A stretch of DNA of 64,000 nucleotides from Polynucleobacter sp. JS-JIR-5-A7 (GTDB lineage Bacteria > Pseudomonadota > Gammaproteobacteria > Burkholderiales > Burkholderiaceae), in the NCBI RefSeq assembly GCF_018687935.1, contig NZ_CP061308.1:242048-306047 (forward strand), read 5' to 3'. The notes under the pieces are model-generated. The model did no database searches and was not told where the DNA came from. It saw only the letters and a program-made list of their open reading frames with translations. This document shows, in pieces, positions 25,230 to 33,311 of the stretch (position 1 is its first letter; every line of letters begins with the position of its first letter). The position numbers and the translations under genes were made by a program.

Positions 25230-26039
25230 TTAGTCCTTGGGCTTAAAGGTCAACTTGACTTCGCGTTGTGGAATTTTGCCATTGTCATCTTTTGGCAGAC
25301 TTTCTGCGCGAGAAAGTGCCAAGAGCACGGCGCGATCCCAGCTAGGATTGCCGCTGGAAGTTAAAACACTCGTACTGAGAATGGCCCCATCTGGGGCAAG
25401 GTTCACCTGAATGACGGCTGCAGGATTCCCGCTGACTGATTCGGGATTAAAGACGATGAGCGGCTTTACTTTCTTAATGACCTTATCTGTCCAGCCTGGG
25501 GGAGCGCTGCCACCACCGCCAACACCGCTTCCGACTTTACCTCCACTACCCCCTTCAGCGCCAGCGGCAGCTCGTAGCCTTGCTAATTGATCAGCGCGAA
25601 CTTTTTCTGCAGCAGCATTTGCTTTAGTCTCAGCAGGGGATAGTGCTTTAGGGACCTCTGTCTTTTTTGGGGGCTCTTCTTTCTTCGGGGGAGGAGGCTT
25701 CACTACTTTTGGTATTTCTTTAGCCACCTCTTTTTTAGGAGGCTCTTTTTCTACTTCCTTTTTCTTGACTGCAATATCAGTAGCCTCCTCTTTTATGACT
25801 GTTTTGAGCTCAGGTTCAGGCTTAGTTACTACTTGAGGTGCGGAGTCCCATAACTCGACTTCAACCCCAGAAGGGGTAGAGTTGTTCCAACTAATGCCGA
25901 TGACTAAAAAAGCAAGCAAGCCTAGATGTGCAATGAAAGAAAACGTAAATGCACGCTTAGTGCTTTCCTCTTTAGAAAATCGTCCCCGCTTAAATGAAGA
26001 ATGAGGTGATTGAAAAGTAGATGCGCTATTCATAAGCAA
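25230..26039 (-). CDS. tolA: cell envelope protein TolA
   Basis: Inner-membrane protein spanning the periplasm to reach TolB and Pal. A basic N-terminus is followed by one helix (about residues 31-50, FSFIAHLGLLAFLVIGISW). A Lys/Glu/Pro-rich extended region comes next (about 75-150), a short Gly/Ser linker, then a TonB-like C-terminal domain with VIQVNLAPDGAILSTSVL and SSGNPSWDRAVLLALSRAE. At 269 residues it is much shorter than E. coli TolA, mainly in the middle domain. Located between tolR and tolB as usual. Confidence 0.93.
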   Translation of the reverse strand: MLMNSASTFQSPHSSFKRGRFSKEESTKRAFTFSFIAHLGLLAFLVIGISWNNSTPSGVEVELWDSAPQVVTKPEPELKTVIKEEATDIAVKKKEVEKEPPKKEVAKEIPKVVKPPPPKKEEPPKKTEVPKALSPAETKANAAAEKVRADQLARLRAAAGAEGGSGGKVGSGVGGGGSAPPGWTDKVIKKVKPLIVFNPESVSGNPAAVIQVNLAPDGAILSTSVLTSSGNPSWDRAVLLALSRAESLPKDDNGKIPQREVKLTFKPKD

Positions 26040-26059
26040 ATAGAGGTTAGATCTGCGTT

Positions 26060-26479
26060 TTACTGACTCTTGACTGCTAGACCAACACGCTTGACACCAT
26101 TTTCTTTGAGCTTAGACATAACATTCATCACGGTCTCATATTTGATGGACTTATCTGCAGCCAGAACTACTGGTTGCTCAGCAGATTTCTCAGCTTGCGT
26201 TCTTGCAAATGCACCAAGCTCAAATGGGTTCAGTGTCTGAACAGGCTCACCATCTTTGCGAACGATGACATTTTCGCTGGCATCAATCGTCAGAAAGACA
26301 GGTGGTAATGATTGCACTTTAGCGCCACCCACGGTTGGTAGGTTGACTACACCTGGATTTACCATGGGTGCGGTGACCATAAAGATCACCAGCAAGACCA
26401 ACATCACATCAATGTAAGGAACGACATTAATATCGGACATTGCCCGACGTTTTGATTTACGCAAAGAAGATCCGGCCAT
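26060..26479 (-). CDS. tolR: Tol-Pal system proton-channel subunit TolR
   Basis: ExbD/TolR family: one membrane helix (about residues 22-40) with the proton-relevant Asp in VPYIDVMLVLLVIFM, then a periplasmic domain. The motif KRRAMSDINVVPYIDV is typical of TolR. It has 139 residues, of normal length. It lies six bases after tolQ and 20 bases before tolA, forming the energising part of the operon tolQRAB-pal-cpoB. Confidence 0.95.
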   Translation of the reverse strand: MAGSSLRKSKRRAMSDINVVPYIDVMLVLLVIFMVTAPMVNPGVVNLPTVGGAKVQSLPPVFLTIDASENVIVRKDGEPVQTLNPFELGAFARTQAEKSAEQPVVLAADKSIKYETVMNVMSKLKENGVKRVGLAVKSQ

Positions 26480-26485
26480 AGTTAA

Positions 26486-27142
26486 TTAGCGACCTGCAGT
26501 TTGTCGTTGCAAGATATTCGTGAACTCTTCGATGAAAGTTTCAAAGCGAATTGCAAGGCGATCTACATCAGTCACTGCGCGGTTATATGCAACTACCGCA
26601 GGAATCGCTGCGAATAAACCAATAGCAGTTGCGACGAGTGCTTCAGCAATGCCAGGAGCTACTGCAGCTAAGGTCGCGTTCTGTACATTCGCTAAACCAC
26701 GGAATGCATGCATGATTCCCCAGACCGTTCCAAAAAGACCGATATAGGGTGATACAGATCCTACGGACGCCAAGAATGGTAAGTTGGCCTCTAAGGTATC
26801 CATTTCGCGTTGGTAAGTAGCCTTCATCGCGCGACGGGAGGCATCGATTTCACGAACTTTCATGAACTCTTGCATCCCAGCTTCGAAGATATGTTCCAGG
26901 ACTGCGTCACTGCGTGTATTGCGCTGTGATGCCTCTAAAAGGGTTTTGAGATCACCGCCAGACCAAAAATCACGTTCAAAGCGTTCGGTATCTCGTCTTA
27001 CCCCACGCAAAACAGCCGTTTTCTTGAAAATAATGGTCCAAGAGGCAATAGACATCCCCAGTAATAACAACATTACCAACTGTACTAATAGGCTGGCATT
27101 GAGGACGAGGGAAAGGAATGAGAGGTCTTGTGTGGTGGTCAT
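26486..27142 (-). CDS. tolQ: Tol-Pal system proton-channel subunit TolQ
   Basis: MotA/TolQ/ExbB channel protein with three membrane helices (about residues 10-35, 118-142 and 155-180). GLFGTVWGIMHAFRGL and ALVATAIGLFAAIPAVVAYN are the conserved helix 2 and 3 signatures. At 218 residues the length is normal. It is the first gene of the tol-pal operon and is divergent from glyA, with a 76-base gap that must hold both promoters. A second set of the family (exbB, exbD) is encoded at 31.9-33.0 kb. Confidence 0.95.
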   Translation of the reverse strand: MTTTQDLSFLSLVLNASLLVQLVMLLLLGMSIASWTIIFKKTAVLRGVRRDTERFERDFWSGGDLKTLLEASQRNTRSDAVLEHIFEAGMQEFMKVREIDASRRAMKATYQREMDTLEANLPFLASVGSVSPYIGLFGTVWGIMHAFRGLANVQNATLAAVAPGIAEALVATAIGLFAAIPAVVAYNRAVTDVDRLAIRFETFIEEFTNILQRQTAGR

Positions 27143-27218
27143 GATGGATTTTGTATGATGTAGGTTGATTTTACTAAGTTAATTCACTCAACAATCCAAC
27201 TTCTTCAGGATTATTACC

Positions 27219-28463
27219 ATGTTTGACCGCCAGAACACTTTAGCCAAAACCGACCCCCAGTTGTGGGAAGCCATCCAGAACGAAAATAAGCGTCAAGAAG
27301 ACCATATCGAGCTCATTGCCTCTGAGAACTACGCCTCACCCGCAGTGATGGCAGCCCAAGGCTCCCAATTGACGAATAAATATGCTGAGGGATATCCAGG
27401 CAAGCGTTATTACGGTGGTTGTGAATTTGTCGACGTTGCTGAGCAGTTAGCAATTGATCGTGTCAAAGTTCTGTATGGTGCTGAAGCTGCTAACGTTCAA
27501 CCCCATTGCGGTGCATCTGCTAATCAAGCGGTTTTTTTGGCTTTCTTAAAGCCGGGCGATACCTTTATGGGGATGAGTTTGGCCGAGGGTGGTCACTTAA
27601 CTCATGGTATGGCATTGAATATGAGCGGCAAGTGGTTCAACCCTATTTCTTATGGTCTCGATAAAAACGAAGTAATTGACTATGAGCAAATGGAGCGTTT
27701 GGCACGCGAGCACAAACCTAAATTGATTATTGCTGGCGCATCTGCCTACTCACTTGTAATCGATTGGGAACGCATTGGTAAATTAGCAAAAGAGGTCGGC
27801 GCAATTTTTATGGTGGACATGGCGCATTACTCTGGTCTGATTGCTGCTGGTGTTTATCCAAACCCAGTACCCCATGCTGACATCGTGACTTCCACTACGC
27901 ACAAGAGTTTACGTGGCCCCCGTGGCGGCATCATCTTAATGAAGGCTGAGCACGAGAAAGCCATTAACTCTGCTGTATTCCCAGGCCTTCAAGGAGGTCC
28001 TTTGATGCACGTGATCGCTGCTAAGGCAACAGCATTCAAAGAGGCGCAAGAGCCAGGATTTAAGGAATATCAAAAGCAAGTGATAGCCAATGCAAGAGCA
28101 TTAGCTGAAACATTAATCTCTCGTGGGCTTCGCATTGTTTCTGGAGGAACTGATTCTCATGTGATGTTGGTGGATTTACGTGCGAAGAAAATGACTGGTA
28201 AAGAAGCGGAGCGTGTTTTGGGTGAAGCCCATATTACTTGCAACAAAAATGGTATTCCGAATGATCCAGAAAAACCAATGGTAACTAGCGGTATTCGTTT
28301 GGGTTCGCCAGCGATGACAACGCGGGGCTTTAAAGAAGCAGAAGCAAGACAGGTAGGTAATTTCATTGCAGATGTTTTGGATAACCCAACCGACCCAGAA
28401 AATATCGCCAAGGTTCGCGCACAGGTTTCTGAGTTAACGAAGCGCTTTCCAGTTTACGGTTAA
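27219..28463 (+). CDS. glyA: serine hydroxymethyltransferase
   Basis: PLP enzyme interconverting serine and glycine and feeding one-carbon units to tetrahydrofolate. IELIASENYASPAV, PHCGASANQAV and the PLP-lysine segment STTHKSLRGPRGG are all present. At 414 residues it is of normal length. An AGGA stands seven to ten bases before the ATG. nrdR follows after 30 bases, a conserved neighbourhood in beta- and gammaproteobacteria. Confidence 0.98.
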   Translation: MFDRQNTLAKTDPQLWEAIQNENKRQEDHIELIASENYASPAVMAAQGSQLTNKYAEGYPGKRYYGGCEFVDVAEQLAIDRVKVLYGAEAANVQPHCGASANQAVFLAFLKPGDTFMGMSLAEGGHLTHGMALNMSGKWFNPISYGLDKNEVIDYEQMERLAREHKPKLIIAGASAYSLVIDWERIGKLAKEVGAIFMVDMAHYSGLIAAGVYPNPVPHADIVTSTTHKSLRGPRGGIILMKAEHEKAINSAVFPGLQGGPLMHVIAAKATAFKEAQEPGFKEYQKQVIANARALAETLISRGLRIVSGGTDSHVMLVDLRAKKMTGKEAERVLGEAHITCNKNGIPNDPEKPMVTSGIRLGSPAMTTRGFKEAEARQVGNFIADVLDNPTDPENIAKVRAQVSELTKRFPVYG

Positions 28464-28493
28464 GCAAGCTAACACTAAAGAAAAGAGTTCACA

Positions 28494-28940
28494 TTGCGCT
28501 GCCCCTTTTGCCATAACGACGATACTCAAGTTTTAGATACCCGGGTATCGGATGAGGGCGATACGATTCGCCGCCGCCGCCGTTGTGCCAAATGCGATAA
28601 GCGCTTTACAACTTACGAGCGGGTAGAGCTAGCCTTACCCGCCATTGTGAAAAAGAATGGTAGCCGAGTTGAGTACAGTCATGACAAGCTAGTAAGCTCA
28701 ATTAAGCTGGCCTTACGTAAGCGCCCAGTATCTTCAGATTCAGTTGACGAATCGATTGCGCGTATTGAAGAAAAGCTACTCAGTCTGGGTGAAAAAGAAA
28801 TCCCTAGCGAGCGCGTCGGTGAGCTTGTAATGCGTGAGCTGAAGCGTCTTGATAAAGTGGCCTATATACGCTTTGCTTCTGTCTATCGAAGCTTTGCAGA
28901 TATTGAATCTTTTGAAAGTGCCCTTAAAGAATTAAAGTAA
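28494..28940 (+). CDS. nrdR: transcriptional repressor NrdR
   Basis: ATP/dATP-sensing repressor of ribonucleotide reductase genes. The zinc ribbon MRCPFCHND with RCAKCDKRFTTYERV is at residues 1-46 and the ATP-cone domain follows (about 49-140, beginning AIVKKNGSRVEY). It has 148 residues. TTG is the start, since the second codon begins the zinc ribbon of the family. Downstream is a shared terminator with adk. No NrdR box was identified in the window. Confidence 0.96.
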   Translation: MRCPFCHNDDTQVLDTRVSDEGDTIRRRRRCAKCDKRFTTYERVELALPAIVKKNGSRVEYSHDKLVSSIKLALRKRPVSSDSVDESIARIEEKLLSLGEKEIPSERVGELVMRELKRLDKVAYIRFASVYRSFADIESFESALKELK

Positions 28941-28974
28941 AGACCTATAAGTCTTCTAGACTTCTTGTATTGCA

Positions 28975-29007
28975 AATAAAAAGGACTGCACTACAGTCCT
29001 TTTTATT
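28975..29007. terminator. bidirectional terminator between nrdR and adk
   Basis: A perfect 14-pair inverted repeat (AATAAAAAGGACTG, loop CACTA, CAGTCCTTTTTATT). The stem carries A-rich and T-rich flanks on both strands, so it can terminate nrdR rightward and adk leftward. A smaller hairpin, AAGTCT-TCT-AGACTT, lies at 28949-28963. Confidence 0.9.
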
Positions 29008-29019
29008 AAGCAGAATCAC

Positions 29020-29685
29020 TTACTTCAATGCTGCAAAGATTGAAGCAGTAATATCGTCTACATTGCCAGTACCACTTACTTTTCTATAAGCCGGCGCTTT
29101 GACTTTGTCTGTTGAGCTAGCTTGCGCAGCCCATGAAGAGTAGTAATCAACCAATGGACGGGTTTGGTCGTCATAAACCTGCAAGCGTTTGCGAACCGTT
29201 TCTTCTTTATCGTCATCGCGCTGTATCAGTGCATCACCAGTCACATCATCCTTACCTATAACTTTTGGCGGGTTGAATTTGATGTGATACGTGCGACCAG
29301 AAGCAGGATGGACACGACGACCGCTCATACGATCAATGATGGCATTAAATGGAACATCGATTTCTAAAACATAATCGATCGGTACGCCAGCATCTTTCAT
29401 AGCTTGCGCTTGAGGAATAGTTCTTGGGAAGCCATCAAATAAATAACCTTTACTGCAATCTGGCTGGGTCAAGCGATCTTTCACTAAGCCAATAATGATG
29501 TCGTCAGAAACTAAGCCACCGGCATCCATAATTTTTTTAGCGGCAACGCCGAGCTCTGTACCGGCTTTTACGGCAGCGCGCAGCATATCGCCAGTAGAGA
29601 TTTGTGGAATTGCAAATTTTTCACAAATAAACTGAGCTTGGGTGCCTTTTCCGGCGCCAGGTGCACCGAGCAGAATTAAGCGCAT
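29020..29685 (-). CDS. adk: adenylate kinase
   Basis: Interconverts AMP, ATP and ADP. P-loop LLGAPGAGKGTQA is at residues 4-16, AMP-binding STGDMLRAAVKAG follows, then GFPRTIPQA and the lid with RRVHPASGRTYHIKFNPPK near residue 123. The lid lacks zinc cysteines, as in Gram-negative enzymes. The length of 221 residues is normal. A 105-base gap separates it from kdsB, so its own promoter is possible although the direction is the same. Confidence 0.97.
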   Translation of the reverse strand: MRLILLGAPGAGKGTQAQFICEKFAIPQISTGDMLRAAVKAGTELGVAAKKIMDAGGLVSDDIIIGLVKDRLTQPDCSKGYLFDGFPRTIPQAQAMKDAGVPIDYVLEIDVPFNAIIDRMSGRRVHPASGRTYHIKFNPPKVIGKDDVTGDALIQRDDDKEETVRKRLQVYDDQTRPLVDYYSSWAAQASSTDKVKAPAYRKVSGTGNVDDITASIFAALK

Positions 29686-29790
29686 TGTCTTTCCCCTTAG
29701 ATGATCTGTAATTGTCCCGTATTTTGTCGGGATCTTTTGTTTCTAAAGCCTAGGATTATCCCCGAGAAGCAGCAATCTACTTGCGAACTC

Positions 29791-30555
29791 TCATACCTTA
29801 GCTAGGAGGACTCTTACTCGTTCTAGATCTTCAGGGGTATCCACGCCTGCTGGTGGGGCCTCAGTGGCAGTATGAACCGTAATTCGATAGCCATTCCAAA
29901 GGGCGCGAAGCTGCTCTAATGCCTCTGCTAGCTCTGGGGGCGCTGGTTCAAGGCGCGTATAGGCTTGTAAAAAATCAGCTCGGTAGGCGTAAATCCCCAA
30001 ATGACGCAAATGTTTAGTTGTTCCCGCTAACTGCGAATCTCGAACAAAGGGAATGGCTGCTCTTGAAAAGTAGAGTGCTTCCCCAGTGTGATTGAGAACC
30101 ACTTTAACGACATTTGGATTTTGAATTTCAGCAACATCATGAATTTGAACAGCAACAGTGGAGATCGCGCATTCCGTATGATCAGCCAATTTTTGCGCAA
30201 CTTGATTAATGAGCTCTGGCGGTATGAGAGGTTCATCACCTTGAACATTGACTACCAATGCATCACTAGGAAGTTTGAGTAATTGCACTACCTCTGCAAG
30301 ACGATCAGTCCCGGTTGGGTGGTCTGAGCTAGTCAATAAACATTCGATATGATGCTCATTGCATGCCGCCTGAATTTCAGTTGAATCAGTCGCTACTATT
30401 ACGCTATGCGCCAAAGATTTTTTGGCCTGCTCCGCAACTCGTATCACCATAGGTTTTCCGCCAATATCGGCAAGTGGTTTACGCGGTAAGCGAGTAGAGC
30501 CCAATCTCGCTGGTATAACAACCAAAAAATCTGGGGCTTTTGACACAATAGTCAT
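29791..30555 (-). CDS. kdsB: 3-deoxy-manno-octulosonate cytidylyltransferase
   Basis: Activates Kdo as CMP-Kdo for LPS inner core synthesis. The N-terminal motif VVIPARLGSTRLPRKPLADI, ATDSTEIQ, VNVQGDEPLIPP and HLGIYAYRADFL all match the family. At 254 residues it is complete. It starts ten bases after the Trm112-family stop, inside the operon exbB-exbD-lpxK-Trm112-kdsB, whose genes mostly serve LPS and envelope biogenesis. Confidence 0.96.
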   Translation of the reverse strand: MTIVSKAPDFLVVIPARLGSTRLPRKPLADIGGKPMVIRVAEQAKKSLAHSVIVATDSTEIQAACNEHHIECLLTSSDHPTGTDRLAEVVQLLKLPSDALVVNVQGDEPLIPPELINQVAQKLADHTECAISTVAVQIHDVAEIQNPNVVKVVLNHTGEALYFSRAAIPFVRDSQLAGTTKHLRHLGIYAYRADFLQAYTRLEPAPPELAEALEQLRALWNGYRITVHTATEAPPAGVDTPEDLERVRVLLAKV

Positions 30556-30565
30556 TCTGAATTGC

Positions 30566-30745
30566 TTAGATAGCTTCGTCAGCGTTTAAGCTGCGTGCTT
30601 CTTCAATCAACATTACTGGTACATCATCACGAATCGGATAGGCTAGGCGATCCGCTTTGCATATCAGCTCATGTTTATCGATATCCAAATGCAGTTGGCT
30701 TTTGCACAAAGGGCAAACCAAGATATTGAGTAGGCGTTTATCCAT
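30566..30745 (-). CDS. Trm112 family small protein
   Basis: A 59-residue protein read on the minus strand, starting MDKRLLNILVCPLCKSQL and ending RSLNADEAI before TAA. The CPLCK pair and the later Cys29 (LICKADRLAYPIRDDVPVML) match the YcaR/Trm112 pattern in which a small zinc-ribbon-like protein sits between lpxK and kdsB in many Proteobacteria. Length and position agree with that. Family members in other lineages activate methyltransferases; here the function is unknown. It lies 57 bases after lpxK and ten bases before kdsB. Confidence 0.9.
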   Translation of the reverse strand: MDKRLLNILVCPLCKSQLHLDIDKHELICKADRLAYPIRDDVPVMLIEEARSLNADEAI

Positions 30746-30802
30746 AATGATTTAAATGAAGGGTATGAGAAAGGAGTGTAGCGCTTAATGCACTTACTGG
30801 GC

Positions 30803-31888
30803 TTATAAAGTGTATCGACGAGGATCTGGTCTTTGTAAAATGGATTGCAACCAGTCCATCAGATTGTCGGGTAGATGGAGCAACATTGGTACAACCCAAA
30901 TACGCTCATCCTCGATGCCTGCACATTTAACCGCATCCTTCTCTGTAATGAGAATGCATTCTGATTTGATGGCAGTGAAAAAGTCTGGACTGAAGGTGGT
31001 GTGATCTGGTAGTGGAATACATTTCCCGGTGACGCTATGCTTTGCTAGGTCATCAAAAAATCTTTGTGGGTTACCAAGGCCTGCAAGCGCCGAAATATTC
31101 TTTGGTGAGAATTGTTCAGCAATTTGCTCAAGCGACTGAGTGTTCGAGATATTAATGAGTTGATAAGGCATGCCCAAGCGACTGGCCAAATTGAAACATC
31201 GACGACCCAGAAAGTATTCATCAAGGAGGCCACTTTTTTGAGTCTTGGGGGGGCTGGTAAATAAAGTAGCATCACGCTCACGGGTAGCTGGTTCACGTAG
31301 TGGACCAGCGGGAAGTAGAAAGCGATTGCCTTCACCTCGATCATCACGTACTACGAGCTCTATATCGCGACCACCTTCACGTGCAGGCCAACGAATCAAG
31401 CCGCGATGCTGTAAACCATCATCACTAATAATGATATTTACATCAGGGGAGTGCTTTAGCATTGCTTTGATGCTTTGCTGGCGCTTGGGAAAGACCCAGA
31501 TCGGAAATTGGTTGCCAGTACGCTTTGCAATCAAGGCTGGTTCATCACCAACTACAGCAGGATCAGAGTCACTCTTCACTTGCAGTGGTGTTGTCTGTAC
31601 AGATGAGCCATAACCTCGACTAATGATTCCAGGCTTCCAGCCGAGTTGAGATAGTTGCTGCGCTAAGGCAATCACAATGGGTGTTTTGCCAGTGCCCCCA
31701 ACGCGAATATTGCCAACAATGATGATGGGGACTGGAGCGGGTTCAGTCCTACCAATATCTAAGTCGTGAATTAACTTGCGAATTCGTAAGATCACGCTAT
31801 ATAGCCAGGAGAGCGGCCACAGCGCAAGACTGGTTGGACCACGCCTCTCCCAAAACTTGGGGGCATTGCGAAAAATAGATAACGCCAT
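30803..31888 (-). CDS. lpxK: tetraacyldisaccharide 4'-kinase
   Basis: Inner-membrane kinase that phosphorylates the 4' position of the lipid A disaccharide. A hydrophobic N-terminal segment (about residues 19-38, SLALWPLSWLYSVILRI) anchors it, and the P-loop VGNIRVGGTGKTPIVI is near residue 56. VGDEPALIAKR, IISDDGLQHRGL and DHTTFSPDFF follow in family order. At 361 residues it is slightly longer than E. coli LpxK. It lies 17 bases after exbD, consistent with one transcript. Confidence 0.95.
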   Translation of the reverse strand: MALSIFRNAPKFWERRGPTSLALWPLSWLYSVILRIRKLIHDLDIGRTEPAPVPIIIVGNIRVGGTGKTPIVIALAQQLSQLGWKPGIISRGYGSSVQTTPLQVKSDSDPAVVGDEPALIAKRTGNQFPIWVFPKRQQSIKAMLKHSPDVNIIISDDGLQHRGLIRWPAREGGRDIELVVRDDRGEGNRFLLPAGPLREPATRERDATLFTSPPKTQKSGLLDEYFLGRRCFNLASRLGMPYQLINISNTQSLEQIAEQFSPKNISALAGLGNPQRFFDDLAKHSVTGKCIPLPDHTTFSPDFFTAIKSECILITEKDAVKCAGIEDERIWVVPMLLHLPDNLMDWLQSILQRPDPRRYTL

Positions 31889-31904
31889 CGCTAATTTCTT
31901 CTAC

Positions 31905-32366
31905 TTACTTCTTTGTCTGACTACTAAAAACAATATTGCTCAGATTGGCGTCACGCGCTGCTTCTAGGGCCGTCATGACGGATTGATGAGGCGCTTTAGC
32001 ATCTGCATCGATATTAATTTGTAGATTATTGTTAGCTTGCTTATTGGATTCAGTGCTTAACTGCGTCAAGACATTGCTTAACTGAGATGGGTCTGTCAAT
32101 TTGCCATTGATTGCAAAGCGGCCATCTCGACTGACTGCAATATGCACTTGTTTACTCTCTGCTTGAGTTTCATTGCCACTTGCAGTTGGCAAAGTAATCG
32201 CTAATTCTTGATAACGTGTGAAGGTGGTAGAGATCATGAGAAAGATCAATACAACCAATAAGACATCAATAAACGGGATTAGATTAATTTCTGGCTCAGC
32301 AGAAACCGATGTAGCTCCTAGGGAAAACTGTTTTCCTGATTTCGATTGGGTATCTAGCCAACTCAT
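31905..32366 (-). CDS. exbD: ExbD/TolR-family biopolymer transport protein
   Basis: One membrane helix with proton-relevant Asp in INLIPFIDVLLVVLIFLMI (about residues 28-46), then a periplasmic domain. The N-terminal arm is longer than in TolR (about 27 residues). At 153 residues it pairs with the ExbB gene whose stop overlaps its start by one base. Placement before lpxK is typical of betaproteobacteria; the partner may be a TonB protein encoded elsewhere, since none is seen here. Confidence 0.9.
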   Translation of the reverse strand: MSWLDTQSKSGKQFSLGATSVSAEPEINLIPFIDVLLVVLIFLMISTTFTRYQELAITLPTASGNETQAESKQVHIAVSRDGRFAINGKLTDPSQLSNVLTQLSTESNKQANNNLQINIDADAKAPHQSVMTALEAARDANLSNIVFSSQTKK

Positions 32367-32998
32367 TATGTAGATTCAGTTGGATACAGTTTTTTAAATA
32401 ATTGGCGTGTGAACTCTTCGCATTCACGCTGACGTTGATTGGCGATTGCGCGCAATGTTCGCCAGGCTGCCAGCGCAGGTATTGCAATCAACAAACCAAA
32501 TGCAGTGTTATAGAGTGCCACAGAGATTCCATGTGCAAGTTGTTGGGGATTGCCAGCACCATTGATAGCGCCTTGACTACCAAAGATTTCAATCATGCCG
32601 ACTACGGTGCCAAATAAGCCTAATAAAGGTGCTAGGGTGGCGATTGTTGCCAATGCTCCTAGATAGCGGTCAAACTTTAACCAAGTAGCCTGTGCAACCG
32701 CTTGCAGTTCTTCTAAGGCTGATTGAGTGTTATTGCCGGCAGATTTCTCACGCAAGACGCAGGCAAGCAATGGACTTGCTGGCGATAACTGGGCTAACTG
32801 AGTGATTTGCTCACTCGCCAGTGTTTTTTGGCTAGCCACCTGATTGGCAAGGGTAAAAGCAGTTTCTAAGCACCCTTTTGGGAAAATATGAGCCTGGCGC
32901 AGATACCAGCTGCGCTCAATGAGAATGGCTAGGCCAATAATAGAAATGATTAAAAGAGGCCAAATAGGCCAGCCAGCGGATAGTAAGATGGAGTACAT
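32366..32998 (-). CDS. exbB: ExbB/TolQ/MotA-family proton channel protein
   Basis: Three membrane helices (about residues 10-28, 108-135 and 155-178). LGLFGTVVGMIEIFG and ISVALYNTAFGLLIAIPALAAW are the conserved family segments. It has 210 residues and overlaps exbD by one base, and begins the leftward operon exbB-exbD-lpxK-Trm112-kdsB. The gene is distinct from tolQ at 26486-27142, so the cell has two such energising complexes in this window. Confidence 0.9.
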   Translation of the reverse strand: MYSILLSAGWPIWPLLIISIIGLAILIERSWYLRQAHIFPKGCLETAFTLANQVASQKTLASEQITQLAQLSPASPLLACVLREKSAGNNTQSALEELQAVAQATWLKFDRYLGALATIATLAPLLGLFGTVVGMIEIFGSQGAINGAGNPQQLAHGISVALYNTAFGLLIAIPALAAWRTLRAIANQRQRECEEFTRQLFKKLYPTEST

Positions 32999-33311
32999 AT
33001 GACCAGTACTTTAGCTGAATTAATGTGCTCCTTTCAGAAAGCTTGCCTGTGGATAACTCTGTGCAAAACTTTTTTGTAAGGCCGCTCTAAGTCCTTGATT
33101 AATCGTCGGCTGGGGGTAATTCTCCTAAAAGTACTATGAGATGTCGGGATAAATTAAGCATATAAATCATATGCTTATCATTTAACTGTAGTATTTATGA
33201 GACGTTTAGGGTCAGTAATTACTTACTTATGCGCATTAAACAAGAGCCAGTGGGCTTCTGTGGATATTTATTACCGTCTAGGCCAGATAGCTTAGGGAGC
33301 GAAGAGAAAAA
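32999..33311. promoter_or_regulatory. divergent intergenic region between exbB and xseA
   Basis: A 313-base gap with no convincing gene. It should hold promoters for exbB (leftward) and xseA (rightward). It contains a perfect 9-base inverted repeat (TAAGCATAT-AAATC-ATATGCTTA at 33155-33177). An AT-rich stretch follows (33175-33225). The region also contains CTGTGGATAACTCTGTGC (33047-33064), which has DnaA-box-like similarity (TGTGGATAA) but is isolated. Confidence 0.4.
33155..33177. repeat. perfect inverted repeat, possible operator or hairpin
   Basis: Arms TAAGCATAT (33155-33163) and ATATGCTTA (33169-33177) are exactly complementary, with spacer AAATC. It has no T tract, and it lies about 135 bases upstream of xseA and 155 bases upstream of exbB. 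It could be a regulator-binding site. No function is assigned. Confidence 0.4.

Noticed and set aside
33047..33064. DnaA box / origin signal
   Set aside because: A single TGTGGATAA-like match without clustering, AT-rich unwinding region or dnaA/gidA neighbours is not evidence for an origin.
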